NCBI RefSeq assembly: GCF_039533965.1
Contig: NZ_BAAAUN010000001.1
Span: 3,136,950 to 3,200,949, forward strand
Direction of reading: 5' to 3'
DNA from: Microbacterium luteolum
GTDB lineage: Bacteria; Actinomycetota; Actinomycetes; Actinomycetales; Microbacteriaceae
DNA length: 64,000 bases
A model generated the notes under the pieces. The model saw only the letters and a program-made list of their open reading frames with translations, was not told the origin of the DNA and searched no databases. Numbering within the stretch: the first letter of the stretch is position 1; each line of letters begins with the position of its first letter. Both the position numbers and the translations under genes were made by a program. Shown piece by piece: positions 50,707 to 59,843 of the stretch.

Positions 50707-52221
50707 ATGGCCCTCACCACCTCCCTCGACGGCTACGAGGTCTGGTTCCTCACCGGCAGCCAGCACCTCTACGGGCCCGAGACGCTCGCGCAGGTCGCCG
50801 ACCAGTCGCAGGAGATCGCGCGTCTGCTCGATTCCGCCGACGAGGTGCCGGTGAAGATCGTCTGGAAGCCCGTGCTGACGGATGCCGCCGCCATCAAGCG
50901 CACCGCCCTCGAGGCGAACGCCGACGACCGCGTGATCGGGCTCGTCGCCTGGATGCACACGTTCAGCCCCGCGAAGATGTGGATCGCCGGTCTCGATGCT
51001 CTGCGCAAGCCCCTCGCGCACCTGCACACGCAGGCCAACGTCGAGCTGCCGTGGGCCGACATCGACTTCGACTTCATGAACCTCAACCAGGCCGCGCACG
51101 GCGACCGGGAGTTCGGGTACATCCAGACGCGCCTCGGTGTGCCGCGCAAGACCATCGTCGGACACGCCTCCGACCCGCGCGTGCGCCGTGAACTCGGCAC
51201 CTGGCAGCGCGCCGCCGCGGGACTCGCCGCGTCACGCGACCTCAAGCTCGCCCGCTTCGGCGACAACATGCGCTTCGTCGCGGTGACCGAGGGCGACAAG
51301 ACCGAGGCCGAGCTGCGGTTCGGCGTGCAGGTGAACACCTGGGGCGTGAACGAGCTGGCGGATGCCGTCGCCGCGGCATCCGACTCCGACATCGACGCGC
51401 TGGTCGCGGAGTACGAGGAGCTGTACGAGGTCGTCCCCGAGCTGCGGAAGGGCGGCGACCGTCACCAGTCGCTGCGCGACGGCGCCGCGATCGAGCTCGG
51501 ACTGCGGTCGTTCCTGGAGGAGGGCGGCTTCGGCGCCTTCACCACCTCGTTCGAGGACCTCGGCGCGCTGAAGCAGCTGCCTGGCCTCGCGGTGCAGCGC
51601 CTGATGGCCGAGGGCTACGGGTTCGGCGCCGAGGGTGACTGGAAGACGGCTATCCTCGTGCGCATCGCGAACGTCATGGGCGCAGGCCTCCCCGGCGGCG
51701 CGAGCCTCATGGAGGACTACACCTACGACATGACGCCGGGCGACGAGCTGATCCTCGGCGCCCACATGCTCGAGGTCTCGCCGTCGCTCACGACCGCGAA
51801 GCCCACGCTCGAGATCCACCCGCTCGGCATCGGCGGCAAGGACGACCCGGTGCGCCTCGTCTTCACCGCCGACCCCGGAACCGCCGTCGTGGTCGCGCTG
51901 AGCGACATGCGCGACCGCTTCCGGCTCACCGCGAACGTGGTCGAGAACGTGCCCCCGCGGGCGTCCCTCCCTAAGCTGCCGGTCGGTCGCGCCGTGTGGA
52001 AGCCGCAGCCGGAGTTCAACACGAGCGCCGCCGCCTGGCTGACCGCCGGCGCCGCGCACCACACCGTCATGTCGACCGCCGTCGGCATCGAGGCGTTCCG
52101 CGACTTCGCCGAGATGGCAGAGGTCGAGCTGCTCGTGATCGACGACAGCACCACGCTGCCGGAGTTCCAGAAGCAGGTGCGCTGGAACCAGGCGTACTAC
52201 CGTCTCGCGCAGGGACTGTGA
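50707..52221 (+). CDS. araA: L-arabinose isomerase
   Basis: A 504-residue isomerase of the usual AraA length. It starts with [20 protein letters not shown], the hallmark AraA N-terminus. Metal-ligand candidates are Glu in [16 protein letters not shown], Glu in [11 protein letters not shown], His in [10 protein letters not shown] and His near the end (AAHHTVMS). It converts L-arabinose to L-ribulose. An aaggtata ribosome site precedes the ATG. Its stop shares a base with the galM start. Confidence 0.95.
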   Translation: MALTTSLDGYEVWFLTGSQHLYGPETLAQVADQSQEIARLLDSADEVPVKIVWKPVLTDAAAIKRTALEANADDRVIGLVAWMHTFSPAKMWIAGLDALRKPLAHLHTQANVELPWADIDFDFMNLNQAAHGDREFGYIQTRLGVPRKTIVGHASDPRVRRELGTWQRAAAGLAASRDLKLARFGDNMRFVAVTEGDKTEAELRFGVQVNTWGVNELADAVAAASDSDIDALVAEYEELYEVVPELRKGGDRHQSLRDGAAIELGLRSFLEEGGFGAFTTSFEDLGALKQLPGLAVQRLMAEGYGFGAEGDWKTAILVRIANVMGAGLPGGASLMEDYTYDMTPGDELILGAHMLEVSPSLTTAKPTLEIHPLGIGGKDDPVRLVFTADPGTAVVVALSDMRDRFRLTANVVENVPPRASLPKLPVGRAVWKPQPEFNTSAAAWLTAGAAHHTVMSTAVGIEAFRDFAEMAEVELLVIDDSTTLPEFQKQVRWNQAYYRLAQGL

Positions 52222-53174
52222 TGACGGTCGGACCGCGTTCCGGACACCAGCTGCGCCTCGCCGGCCACGGGTACGAGGCGATCATCGCGAGCGTCGGCGC
52301 CTCGTTGCGCACGCTGACCTTCGACGGCCGCGACCTCGTCGTGCCGTTCGATGCCGACGAGGTGCGGCCCGGGTACCGCGGCGCGACGCTCGCCCCGTGG
52401 CCGAACCGCATCGTCGACGGTCGCTACCGCTTCGGCGGCGCCGTCCACCAGCTCCCGCTGACCGAGCCCGCGCGCGGACAGGCCCTGCACGGTCTGCTCG
52501 CCTGGGCGGAGTTCTCCGACCGCCTCGTGGTCGACGACCGCGTCGTGCTCGCCGCGGTCATCGAACCGCAGTCCGGGTATCCGTTCCGCATCGAGGTCGA
52601 GGTCGAGTACCGCCTCGACGCCGACGGTCTGCGGCAGACGGTCTCCGCGCACAACATCGGAGCGGATGCCGCGCCCTGGGGCACCGGACCGCATCCGTAC
52701 CTCATGGCAGAGTCCCGGTCGTTGAGCGACAAGCGCAGCGACGAGACGAAACGCGTCGACTCCTGGACCCTCACCCTCCCGGCATCCGAGGTTCTGACGG
52801 TCACTCCCGATCGTCTGAGCCCGGTCGCCGTCGAGCCGGTGGCGGAGCATCCCGAGTGGGACTTCCGCACGGCCCGCCCGATCGGCGACGTCTTCATCGA
52901 CCACGCCTTCACGGGTCTCGCCCGCACCGACGGCGTGGCCGAGGTGCGGCTCACGAGCGAGGGCGGAACCGGGGTGGCGATCAGCTTCGACGAGCGCTGC
53001 CCGTGGGTGCAGGTGCACACGGCCGACAACCCGGGACTCGACGGCATCCACCGCATCGGTCTCGCGGTCGAGCCGATGACCTGCCCGCCCGACGCCTTCA
53101 ACTCCGGCACCGACCTCGTGACGCTCGCCCCCGGTCAGTCGCACGCCGCATCCTGGCGCATCCGGGCTCTGTAG
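52221..53174 (+). CDS. galM: Aldose 1-epimerase (mutarotase) with a repeat-derived insertion
   Basis: A 317-residue aldose 1-epimerase family protein; APWPNRIVDGRYRF, HGLLAWAEF and GPHPYL (with the catalytic-region His) are recognisable. It equilibrates sugar anomers for the arabinose enzymes. It is coupled to araA at TGATG; the open frame upstream is not coding. Odd feature: between MAE and DSWTLTLP the protein carries about 14 extra residues (SRSLSDKRSDETKR), encoded by a 37-bp copy of the family C repeat at 52717-52753. The frame is kept, so the gene is probably still functional. Confidence 0.9.
   Translation: MTVGPRSGHQLRLAGHGYEAIIASVGASLRTLTFDGRDLVVPFDADEVRPGYRGATLAPWPNRIVDGRYRFGGAVHQLPLTEPARGQALHGLLAWAEFSDRLVVDDRVVLAAVIEPQSGYPFRIEVEVEYRLDADGLRQTVSAHNIGADAAPWGTGPHPYLMAESRSLSDKRSDETKRVDSWTLTLPASEVLTVTPDRLSPVAVEPVAEHPEWDFRTARPIGDVFIDHAFTGLARTDGVAEVRLTSEGGTGVAISFDERCPWVQVHTADNPGLDGIHRIGLAVEPMTCPPDAFNSGTDLVTLAPGQSHAASWRIRAL
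52717..52753. repeat. Family C repeat copy inside galM
   Basis: ggtcgttgagcgacaagcg at 52717-52735 continues to gacgaaacg at 52753. It matches both ends of the 64-bp family C element but lacks the middle. It is translated as part of GalM. Confidence 0.75.
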
Positions 53175-53187
53175 GTCGCGCACACCT

Positions 53188-53248
53188 GCTCCGGTCGCAT
53201 TTCCAGCCGTCTCCGGCACCGCCAAGCGGCAGCAACTGCGACCGGAGC
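53188..53248. repeat. Palindrome between galM and xylB
   Basis: Perfect 12-bp arms gctccggtcgca (53188-53199) and tgcgaccggagc (53237-53248), followed by related ccgcgaccg and accggagcc pieces up to 53296. It lies between convergent genes and may act as a bidirectional terminator. Confidence 0.65.
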
Positions 53249-53297
53249 CGGGGGAACCGGCAACAACCGCGACCGCAAGCCGAGAGACCGGAGCCGG

Positions 53298-54602
53298 TCA
53301 GACAGTGAGAACGGATGCCGCCTGGCGCGCAGCGCCGAGGGCGACGTACTCCTCGGACGCGGGAACCTCGACCGGGATGCCGAGCACCTCGGGGGCGATG
53401 GCGCGCACCGCCTCCGACTGCGCGCCGCCGCCGATGAGCAGTGCGCGCCGCAGCGGCACACCCTCTTCGCGCAGCGCGTCGAGGCCGGCGCCGAGGCCTG
53501 ACAGCATCCCCTCGACCGCGGCCCGCGCGAGGTTCTCCCGCGTGGTCGAGGCGAGGGTCATGCCGCTGAGCGTCGCGGTCGCATCGGGCAGGTTCGGGGT
53601 GCGCTCCCCCTCGAAGTAGGGGACGAGTGCGAGGCCGGCCGCGCCCGACGGCGCCGCCAGCGCGAGCCGGCTCAGCTCGTCGTGATCCACTCCGAGGAGG
53701 GATGCCGTCACGTCGAGAACCCGCGCCGCATTGAGCGTGCAGACCAACGGGAGGAAATGCCCGTCGGCGGAGGCGAACCCGGCGATGATCCCTGAGGCAT
53801 CGGCCGACGGCGTCTCGCTCACCGCGAAGACCGTGCCGCTGGTGCCGATCGACACGACGACGTCGCCGGGCCCCGCACCGAGACCGAGGGCGGCCGCGGC
53901 GTTGTCGCCGGCTCCTGGCGCGACCAGGCGCCCCGCGGCATCCGTCACCGACTCGTGCGCGCCGAGCACCCGCGGCAGCACCGCGTCGTGTCCGAGCGCG
54001 GCGATGAAGAGCTCGCGGTCGTACTCGCCGGTCGCGGGGTTCCAGTACCCGGTGCCCGAGGCGTCGGAGCGGTCGGTGACCAGCTCGTCGAGCACGGGTC
54101 CGCGCGGCGCCTCGCCTGCCGGACCGAAGCCGCGCAGCCGCCAGGTCAGCCAGTCGTGCGGCAGAGCGATCGCGGCCACTCGCGCCGCGTTGTCGGGTTC
54201 GTGGTCGCGGAGCCAGCGCACCTTCGAGATCGTGAAGGATGCCACGGGCACGAGTCCCGTGCGGTCTGCCAGCTTCTGCGCCCCGAACTCGGCGACGAGC
54301 GCCGTCGCGGCATCCGCCGATCGGGTGTCGTTCCACAGCAGCGCATCGCGGATGACCCGGCCGTCGGCGTCGAGCGCGACCATGCCGTGCTGCTGCCCGC
54401 CGATGGCCCACGCCGCGATGTCGTCGAGTCCGTCCGCACCGGCGATCGCCGTCTGGAGCGCGGTCCACCACGCCTCGGGATCGACCGAGGTCCCGTCGGG
54501 GTGCGATGCCCGACCGGTGCGCACGACGGCACCGATCGAGCTGTCGACGACGACGACCTTGCACGACTGCGTCGAGGAGTCGACGCCGAGGACGAGGGTC
54601 AT
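53298..54602 (-). CDS. xylB: Xylulokinase
   Basis: A 434-residue FGGY kinase, somewhat shorter than E. coli XylB (about 484). Phosphate loop [16 protein letters not shown] is at the N-terminus; [13 protein letters not shown] and ALLWNDTRS are hallmark xylulokinase stretches, and [12 protein letters not shown] lies in the ATP domain. It phosphorylates D-xylulose. The ATG at 54602 follows the xylA stop by eight bases, so they form one operon under the divergent ROK regulator. The very long open frame running on upstream through xylA is a shadow. Confidence 0.93.
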   Translation of the reverse strand: MTLVLGVDSSTQSCKVVVVDSSIGAVVRTGRASHPDGTSVDPEAWWTALQTAIAGADGLDDIAAWAIGGQQHGMVALDADGRVIRDALLWNDTRSADAATALVAEFGAQKLADRTGLVPVASFTISKVRWLRDHEPDNAARVAAIALPHDWLTWRLRGFGPAGEAPRGPVLDELVTDRSDASGTGYWNPATGEYDRELFIAALGHDAVLPRVLGAHESVTDAAGRLVAPGAGDNAAAALGLGAGPGDVVVSIGTSGTVFAVSETPSADASGIIAGFASADGHFLPLVCTLNAARVLDVTASLLGVDHDELSRLALAAPSGAAGLALVPYFEGERTPNLPDATATLSGMTLASTTRENLARAAVEGMLSGLGAGLDALREEGVPLRRALLIGGGAQSEAVRAIAPEVLGIPVEVPASEEYVALGAARQAASVLTV

Positions 54603-54610
54603 CGCCGTGC

Positions 54611-55801
54611 TCAGCGCGCGCCGAGCAGGTGCTCGGTCGCCAGCTGCTGCAGGCGCACGAACCCGAAGCCGTGACCGCCGAGGTACGCGTCGGCGTCGAA
54701 GTCCTCGTAGGCGCTCCGGTCGGCGAGGAAGTCGTCGTAGCTCTCGCCGGGGTTGAGCGTCGGCGTCGAGAGCTCGGCGACCTTGGCGGCGGCCAGCGCC
54801 TCCTGCACCTCGGGGTCGGCGCGGAAGGCCGCGGCGCGCTCCTTCAGCAGCAGGTAGGTGCGCATGTTCGCGGCGGCCGAGTCCCAGACGCCGTTCTCGT
54901 CCTCGGTACGGCTCGGCTTGTAGTCGAAGTGCCGGGGGCCCTCGTACGCCGGGACGCCGTTCGGTCCGCCGTTCTCGAGCAGGTCGACCAGCGAGAAGGC
55001 GTTGTGCAGGTCGCCGTGTCCGAACACGAGGTCCTGGTCGTACTTGATGCCGCGCTGGCCGTTGAGGTCGATGTGGAACAGCTTGCCGTGGTACAGCGCC
55101 TGAGCGATGCCGGCCGTGAAGTTCAGACCCGCCATCTGCTCGTGCCCGACCTCGGGGTTCACGCCGACGAGTTCGGGGCGCTCGAGGGAGTCGATGAACG
55201 CGATCGCGTGCCCGAGCGTCGGCAGCAGGATGTCGCCGCGGGGCTCGTTGGGCTTGGGCTCGATCGCGAAGCGGATGTCGTAACCCTTGTCGGTCACGTA
55301 GTCGCCGAGCAGGTTCACGGCCTCGCGGTAGCGCTCGAGCGCCGCCCGGATGTCCTTGGCGGAGTCGTACTCGGCGCCCTCGCGGCCGCCCCACATGACG
55401 AAGGTCTTGGCGCCCAGCTCTGCGCCGAGGTCGAGCTGACGGAAGACCTTGCGCAGCGCGTAGCGGCGCACGTCGCGGTCGTTCGAGGTGAAGCCGCCGT
55501 CCTTGAAGACCGGTGCGCTGAAGAGGTTGGTGGTGACCATCGGCACGATCAGCCCGGTGTCGGCGAGCGCGCCCTTGAGGCGGTCGATCTGGTTCTGCCG
55601 CTCGGCATCGGTCGATCCGAACGCGAACAGGTCGTCGTCGTGGAAGGTGAGCCCGTAGGCGCCGAGCTCGGCGAGCTTCTCGACCGCGTGCACGACGTCG
55701 AGGGCCGGACGCGTGGGGCCGCCGAACGGATCGGTGCCGTTGTAGCCGATGGTCCAGAGGCCGAACGAGAACTTGTCGTCGCGGGTCGGGGTGAGGCTCA
55801 T
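54611..55801 (-). CDS. xylA: Xylose isomerase
   Basis: A 396-residue xylose isomerase of the actinobacterial class I length. The catalytic His-Asp region LTFHDDDLF, the metal-site stretch [22 protein letters not shown] and [16 protein letters not shown] are all present. It converts D-xylose to D-xylulose (and glucose to fructose). The ATG at 55801 is preceded by an aaggag ribosome site. It is the first gene of the xylAB operon, divergent from the ROK regulator with an operator-like inverted repeat between them. Confidence 0.96.
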   Translation of the reverse strand: MSLTPTRDDKFSFGLWTIGYNGTDPFGGPTRPALDVVHAVEKLAELGAYGLTFHDDDLFAFGSTDAERQNQIDRLKGALADTGLIVPMVTTNLFSAPVFKDGGFTSNDRDVRRYALRKVFRQLDLGAELGAKTFVMWGGREGAEYDSAKDIRAALERYREAVNLLGDYVTDKGYDIRFAIEPKPNEPRGDILLPTLGHAIAFIDSLERPELVGVNPEVGHEQMAGLNFTAGIAQALYHGKLFHIDLNGQRGIKYDQDLVFGHGDLHNAFSLVDLLENGGPNGVPAYEGPRHFDYKPSRTEDENGVWDSAAANMRTYLLLKERAAAFRADPEVQEALAAAKVAELSTPTLNPGESYDDFLADRSAYEDFDADAYLGGHGFGFVRLQQLATEHLLGAR

Positions 55802-55842
55802 GATGCTCCTTCGCATGGTGCCGGACAGCGGCGCGGCAGAAA

Positions 55843-55861
55843 ATGTTGTGAGCAACAACAT
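55843..55861. promoter_or_regulatory. Probable XylR (ROK) operator in the xylA-regulator interval
   Basis: Inverted repeat atgttg (55843-55848) and caacat (55856-55861) with a 7-bp spacer, in the short AT-rich part of the divergent region. ROK-family xylose repressors typically bind such ttg/caa-rich palindromes. Confidence 0.7.
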
Positions 55862-55925
55862 ATAACCTGGAGGAGCGGATGTCCAGCCTCCTAGACTGAG
55901 ACGCCGGACCGAATGCGAGGACGAT

Positions 55926-57092
55926 GTGACGGACGCTTCGACGGGGCGCAGCGGAACCGCTGTGCTCAAGGACTCGGGCGACGGCGTGCGTGCGCGCAAC
56001 CTCGCACGGGTCCTGCGGCTCGTCCACCTCGGCGGCGCCCAGTCCCGGGCGCAGCTGACGACGGCGACCGGCTTGAACCGCTCGACGATCGCCGATCTGG
56101 TCGCCGAGCTCGTCGGCGAGGGGTGGGTCGTCGAGCGCGATCCCGATCCCGTCGGACGCGTGGGGCGACCATCGCCCGTCGTCGCGGCCTCGCCGCGCTC
56201 GGTCGTGATCGCGGTGAATCCCGAGATCGACGCGGTCGAGATCGCCGCGATCGACCTCTCGCGGACGATCGCGGTCCGTGAGCGCATCGAGTCCTCGACC
56301 CTGCTCACCGCCGTCGATGTCGCCGACCTCGTCGCGGATGTCGTCGATCGCTGGCGTGCCGGTCCGCTGGAAGATGCGCGGCTCGTCGCCGTCGGCGTGG
56401 CGGTGCCCGGACTCGTGCGCGCGGCCGACGGCCTCGTCCGCAACGCCCCGCACCTCGGATGGACGGATGCCCCGGTGCGGGCGCTGATCGCCGAGGCCAC
56501 GGGCCTCCCGGCCGCCGTCGGGAACGACGCGAGTCTCGGCGCGCTCGCCGAGCACCTGTTCGGCGCGGCGCAGGGAGCCGACGACATCGTGTACCTCAAC
56601 GGCGGGCCGTCCGGCATCGGCGGCGGCATCATCGTTCACGGCTCACCGGTCGGCGGCGTGGGCGGCTACGCCGGCGAGTTCGGTCAGAACCGGGTCGACG
56701 CCGTGCGTGCGACCGTGCTCGAGGACGACGTCAGCCGCGCCCGGCTCCTGGCCGTGCTCGGCCTGGCGGCGGCGGACGACGCGACCCTCGCGGATGCTCT
56801 CGCCGCGGCATCCGACGACGACCCGGTCCGTGAGGAGTGCGCGCGCCAGCGGGGACTGCTGGCGCAGGCGATCGCGGATGCCGTGAACATCCTCAACCCC
56901 TCCGTGGTGGTGCTGGGCGGTTTCCTCGCCCAGTTGGAGGAGCTCGACCCGGAGGGCTTCGCCGCCGCCGTGGCGGAGCGTGCGATGTCGGAGAATGCGG
57001 AGGGTCTCCGCATCCTCCCGGCATCGCTCGCCGCCGACCGGCTGCTGCTCGGCGCTGCGGAACTCGCCTTCACCTCGGTCGGCGTGATCTGA
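55926..57092 (+). CDS. xylR: ROK-family xylose repressor
   Basis: A 388-residue ROK regulator: an N-terminal winged helix ([30 protein letters not shown], roughly residues 30-60) and a C-terminal sugar-kinase-like ROK domain with [20 protein letters not shown]. The usual zinc motif CxCGxxGC of ROK proteins is absent: [16 protein letters not shown] leads straight on without the cysteines. The start is a GTG. It is divergent from xylAB across the 55843-55861 inverted repeat, so xylose-responsive repression is the likely role. Confidence 0.88.
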   Translation: MTDASTGRSGTAVLKDSGDGVRARNLARVLRLVHLGGAQSRAQLTTATGLNRSTIADLVAELVGEGWVVERDPDPVGRVGRPSPVVAASPRSVVIAVNPEIDAVEIAAIDLSRTIAVRERIESSTLLTAVDVADLVADVVDRWRAGPLEDARLVAVGVAVPGLVRAADGLVRNAPHLGWTDAPVRALIAEATGLPAAVGNDASLGALAEHLFGAAQGADDIVYLNGGPSGIGGGIIVHGSPVGGVGGYAGEFGQNRVDAVRATVLEDDVSRARLLAVLGLAAADDATLADALAAASDDDPVREECARQRGLLAQAIADAVNILNPSVVVLGGFLAQLEELDPEGFAAAVAERAMSENAEGLRILPASLAADRLLLGAAELAFTSVGVI

Positions 57093-57113
57093 CGAGCCCC
57101 GCCGGTGGGCGGA

Positions 57114-57779
57114 TCAGGCGAGCGCGGCCACGAGCGCCCGCGCTGCCGACTCCGACGACTGCGGGTTCTGCCCCGTGATGAGCAGTCCGTCGACGATCGT
57201 GTGATCGCTCCAGGCCTCGGAGACCTCGACCTCGGCACCCTGTGCGCGCAGCGCGCTCTCGAGCAGGAACGGCGCGCGGTCGGCCAGACCGCCCAGGCGC
57301 TCCTCCTCGTCGGAGAAGCCGGTGATCCGTCGTCCGGAGACGACCGGGTCGCCGGAGGCCGTGCGGGCGGGGAGGAGGGCAGCCAGGCCGTGGCACACCG
57401 CGGCGAGGGGGCGGCCGGCGGCGAGGGTCGCCGTGATGAGCCTCGCCGAGTCGTCGTCTTCGGCGAGGTCCTGCATCGGTCCATGGCCGCCCGGGTAGTA
57501 CACGGCGTCGTAGGCCGCGGGGTCGACATCGGCCAGCACCAGGGGTGTGGTGAGCGCGGAGATCTCCGCGAGCGCTGCGGCGTCGCCGTCGGCCAGGCTC
57601 GCGGCGTCGGCGACCGGGGACGCCCCAGCCGGAGTGGCGAACGCGATGTCGTGACCGGCCGCGGTCAGTAGTCGGTAGGGGGCGAGCAGTTCTTCGGCCC
57701 AGAACCCGGTGGGGTGCGCAGTGCCGTCGGTGAGTGTCCAGGTGCGGGCGGCGGTGACGACGAAGAGGACGGTGGACAT
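57114..57779 (-). CDS. DJ-1/PfpI-family protein
   Basis: A 221-residue class I glutamine-amidotransferase-like protein of the DJ-1/PfpI superfamily. The nucleophile elbow is AAVCHGLAALL with Cys129, and YYPGGHGPMQDL is the typical glycine-rich loop. The longer Hsp31-like form (GHDIAFATPAG, TGFWAEELLAPYRLL) suggests a glyoxalase III or chaperone-like stress protein. It is divergent from the LysR gene at 57872; the longer open frame upstream is a shadow. Confidence 0.85.
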   Translation of the reverse strand: MSTVLFVVTAARTWTLTDGTAHPTGFWAEELLAPYRLLTAAGHDIAFATPAGASPVADAASLADGDAAALAEISALTTPLVLADVDPAAYDAVYYPGGHGPMQDLAEDDDSARLITATLAAGRPLAAVCHGLAALLPARTASGDPVVSGRRITGFSDEEERLGGLADRAPFLLESALRAQGAEVEVSEAWSDHTIVDGLLITGQNPQSSESAARALVAALA

Positions 57780-57871
57780 GGATGCTCCTTCAAGGGACGA
57801 CGTGTGCCGAGCGGATGCCGGTATCGAGGACAACGGTTCACCGTCGCGCACTCTTCCGATAGATTCGCGAT

Positions 57872-58771
57872 ATGAGCGATCGGAATTCCGATGGACTGAG
57901 GGATGTCGCGCTGTGGCGGACGTTCCTCGCGGCGTATCGGTCGGGGTCGGTGTCGGCAGCGGCGCGGATGCTGGGACTGGCGCAGTCGAGCGTGACGGCG
58001 CAGCTGCAGGCGCTGGAGGTGCGCATCGGCGAACCGCTGTTCGACCGTCACGCCCGCGGCATCCGTCCGACGCTCCGGGCTGACGATCTCGCCGAGCGGC
58101 TGGCCGGTCCGCTCGACGCTCTCGCGACCGCGCTCCGTTCACCGCCGCCCGCGGATGCGCCGCCGGTCCGACTCGGCGGCGCGGGTGATCTGCTCGCGGC
58201 GGTCGCTGCTCCCGCACTCGCCCCGGCCGTGGCGGGAGGGCTGCGGATCACGATGATGCCGGGGCTCGCGGCCGACCTGCTCGACAGCATCGCGGCGGGG
58301 AGCCTCGATCTCGTGATCTCGGCGGTGCGGCCACGCGGGCGCGCGCTCCCGACCGCTGCGCTCTTCGACGAGGAGTTCGTCCTCGTCGCGTCGTCCTCGC
58401 TCGGGATCGAGTCGTCCGTCGACCTGCGGCCCGATGCGCTGGCGTCGACGCCGCTTCTTGCCTTCGCCCAGGACGTGCCGATCCTCCGCCGCTACTGGCG
58501 GCACGTGTTCGGGATCCGGCTCGAGCGCACGCCCGCTCTCGTCGCGCCCGACCTGCGCACGCTGGTCGCCGCGGCGGTGGCCGGTGCGGGAGTCACGGTG
58601 CTGCCCACCTACCTGATCGCCGACGAGCTGGCCGACGGGCGTCTGACCGTCCTCCGTGAGACCGACGACCCGCCGATCAACACCCTCTATCTGGTGCGGC
58701 GTCCGGGGCCGCTCGCCGACGGAGTCGCCGTGGTCGAGCGCGCGCTGCGCGACGCCGTCGCGGACCTCTGA
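57872..58771 (+). CDS. LysR-family transcriptional regulator
   Basis: A 299-residue LysR regulator: winged helix WRTFLAAYRSGSVSAAARMLGLAQSSVTAQLQALE (residues about 15-49) and a C-terminal periplasmic-binding-type effector domain. It is divergent from the DJ-1 gene with 92 bases between the start codons, the classical arrangement for LysR control of a neighbouring gene. I found no clear T-N11-A palindrome in that interval. It is convergent, with one base between stops, to the membrane-anchored ABM gene. Confidence 0.9.
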   Translation: MSDRNSDGLRDVALWRTFLAAYRSGSVSAAARMLGLAQSSVTAQLQALEVRIGEPLFDRHARGIRPTLRADDLAERLAGPLDALATALRSPPPADAPPVRLGGAGDLLAAVAAPALAPAVAGGLRITMMPGLAADLLDSIAAGSLDLVISAVRPRGRALPTAALFDEEFVLVASSSLGIESSVDLRPDALASTPLLAFAQDVPILRRYWRHVFGIRLERTPALVAPDLRTLVAAAVAGAGVTVLPTYLIADELADGRLTVLRETDDPPINTLYLVRRPGPLADGVAVVERALRDAVADL

Positions 58772-58772
58772 A

Positions 58773-59357
58773 TCAGCGCGCGAACCAGTTCCGCAGCGAA
58801 CGGGTCACGAAGGGCAGCACCCAGTACGTCATGATCGGCGTGAGCACCAGGGTCGTGGCGAGCACGCGCAGCCAGATCGGCAGAGCGTCCCAGCCGGGGA
58901 CAGGGCCCATGGCGTAGGTGAACGCGACGTTCACGGGGAAGAAGCCGAGCCAGATCGAGACCGCCTGCTTCCAGCGGGGCGGGGCGGGCGCGACGGTGAC
59001 GGTGGTGGTCCCGCCCTCGCTGGTCGGCAGGGTGATCGTCCCGGTGGTCGGCTCGTCGAACCAGCCCTCGATGCCCGTCCGGCGCTTGGAGCGCTCGCTG
59101 CGGATGAAGCCCTCGCCCATCGAGAGCCACCACTCGCGCTCCCCGGACTTCTCCCATGCGACGAGAGACTCCTCGTTCGCGAAGCGGTAGAGCATGTGCC
59201 AGATCTGGGAATCCTCGCCGGCGCGCACCCAGCCGGAGCCGAGGAATCCCGGATACTTCGTCGCGAGGTTGACGCCCGTCTGCACCCAGACGGTCGCCTC
59301 GGTGATGCGACCGGGGTCGACCTCGCGGCGGATGGACACGGTGATGGGTTCGGACAC
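58773..59357 (-). CDS. Antibiotic-biosynthesis-monooxygenase-like protein with C-terminal membrane helices
   Basis: A 194-residue protein. The first 100 residues match the ABM ferredoxin-like fold (ITVSIRREVDPGR; SQIWHMLYRFANEESLVAWEKS). The C-terminal part has two hydrophobic helices (AVSIWLGFFPVNVAFTYAMG and VLATTLVLTPIMTYWVLPFV), so the domain would be held at the membrane. Similar ABM-membrane fusions are common in bacteria but lack a known function. The gene is convergent with the LysR gene and has no obvious operon partner. Confidence 0.75.
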   Translation of the reverse strand: MSEPITVSIRREVDPGRITEATVWVQTGVNLATKYPGFLGSGWVRAGEDSQIWHMLYRFANEESLVAWEKSGEREWWLSMGEGFIRSERSKRRTGIEGWFDEPTTGTITLPTSEGGTTTVTVAPAPPRWKQAVSIWLGFFPVNVAFTYAMGPVPGWDALPIWLRVLATTLVLTPIMTYWVLPFVTRSLRNWFAR

Positions 59358-59460
59358 GGCGAAGTCCTCGTGACGGGGAGCCCGGATCGCGGGCTGCCGG
59401 AGCGGTCGCGCCGGGGTGTGGGCGCACGTCGATTCTATTTCGGCTCGGCGGGCACGCGGA

Positions 59461-59527
59461 ATCAGGCGATCGCGCCGATTCAGGCCGATCGGCTGCGAAA
59501 CGGCCTGAATCCACGCGATCCCCTGAT
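59461..59527. repeat. 67-bp nested palindrome
   Basis: Outer arms atcaggcgatcgcg (59461-59474) and cgcgatcccctgat (59514-59527) pair at 13 of 14 positions. Inner arms gattcaggccg (59477-59487) and cggcctgaatc (59501-59511) are perfect, around a 13-base loop. It is non-coding and could be a structured RNA, a cruciform-forming site or a repeat element. Confidence 0.7.
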
Positions 59528-59562
59528 CTCGCGCGTCCGCGTGAGGCTCCCAGGAAAGAGAG

Positions 59563-59592
59563 GACCCCCGCCGACCCGATTCGGCGGGGGTC
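59563..59592. terminator. Perfect terminator-like hairpin in the mmsA upstream region
   Basis: A 12-bp perfect stem gacccccgccga (59563-59574) with tcggcgggggtc (59581-59592) and a six-base loop. It is not at the end of any annotated gene. Confidence 0.65.
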
Positions 59593-59760
59593 TCGCGGCG
59601 TGGGCACCGCGACGGGAGCGAGAGTGCTCACCGAGTGCGCGGATGATGTGACTACCCGATCCGGTCTGAGTCTCCTTGCCCGCGCATCTGCAGTTGTAAT
59701 CGACCGAGGTGGCCGGATGGTGAACGCGGCGCGAACATCCGCTCGCAGGCGCCGTTCATC

Positions 59761-59784
59761 ATTTACAAGGATGTCCTAGTAAAT
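59761..59784 (+). promoter_or_regulatory. 24-bp palindromic operator upstream of mmsA
   Basis: Outer arms atttac (59761-59766) and gtaaat (59779-59784) around an inner aggatgtcct core; 20 of 24 positions are symmetric. It lies 60 bases before the mmsA start codon and is the likely binding site of an unlinked regulator of valine degradation. Confidence 0.7.
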
Positions 59785-59843
59785 GGTCGGATGCCGGAGT
59801 AAACTCCCAATGTGCCAATGATGGCTCGGAGGGATGTCACACA

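Larger units (their letters stand above)
59358..59843. other. Long non-coding interval before mmsA
   Basis: The 486 bases between the divergent ABM and mmsA genes hold no convincing gene. In order: a small hairpin (gagcccg...cgggct) near 59379-59396, the large palindrome at 59461-59527, a perfect terminator-like hairpin at 59563-59592, about 170 bases without visible structure, and the mmsA operator at 59761-59784. A terminator here without an upstream gene hints at a small untranslated transcript ending near 59595. Confidence 0.5.

Noticed and set aside
53298..56639. A single 1113-codon xylA-xylB fusion protein
   Set aside because: The xylB reading frame stays open through xylA, but xylA is read in a different frame with its own start, stop and ribosome site; two separate genes fit the families.
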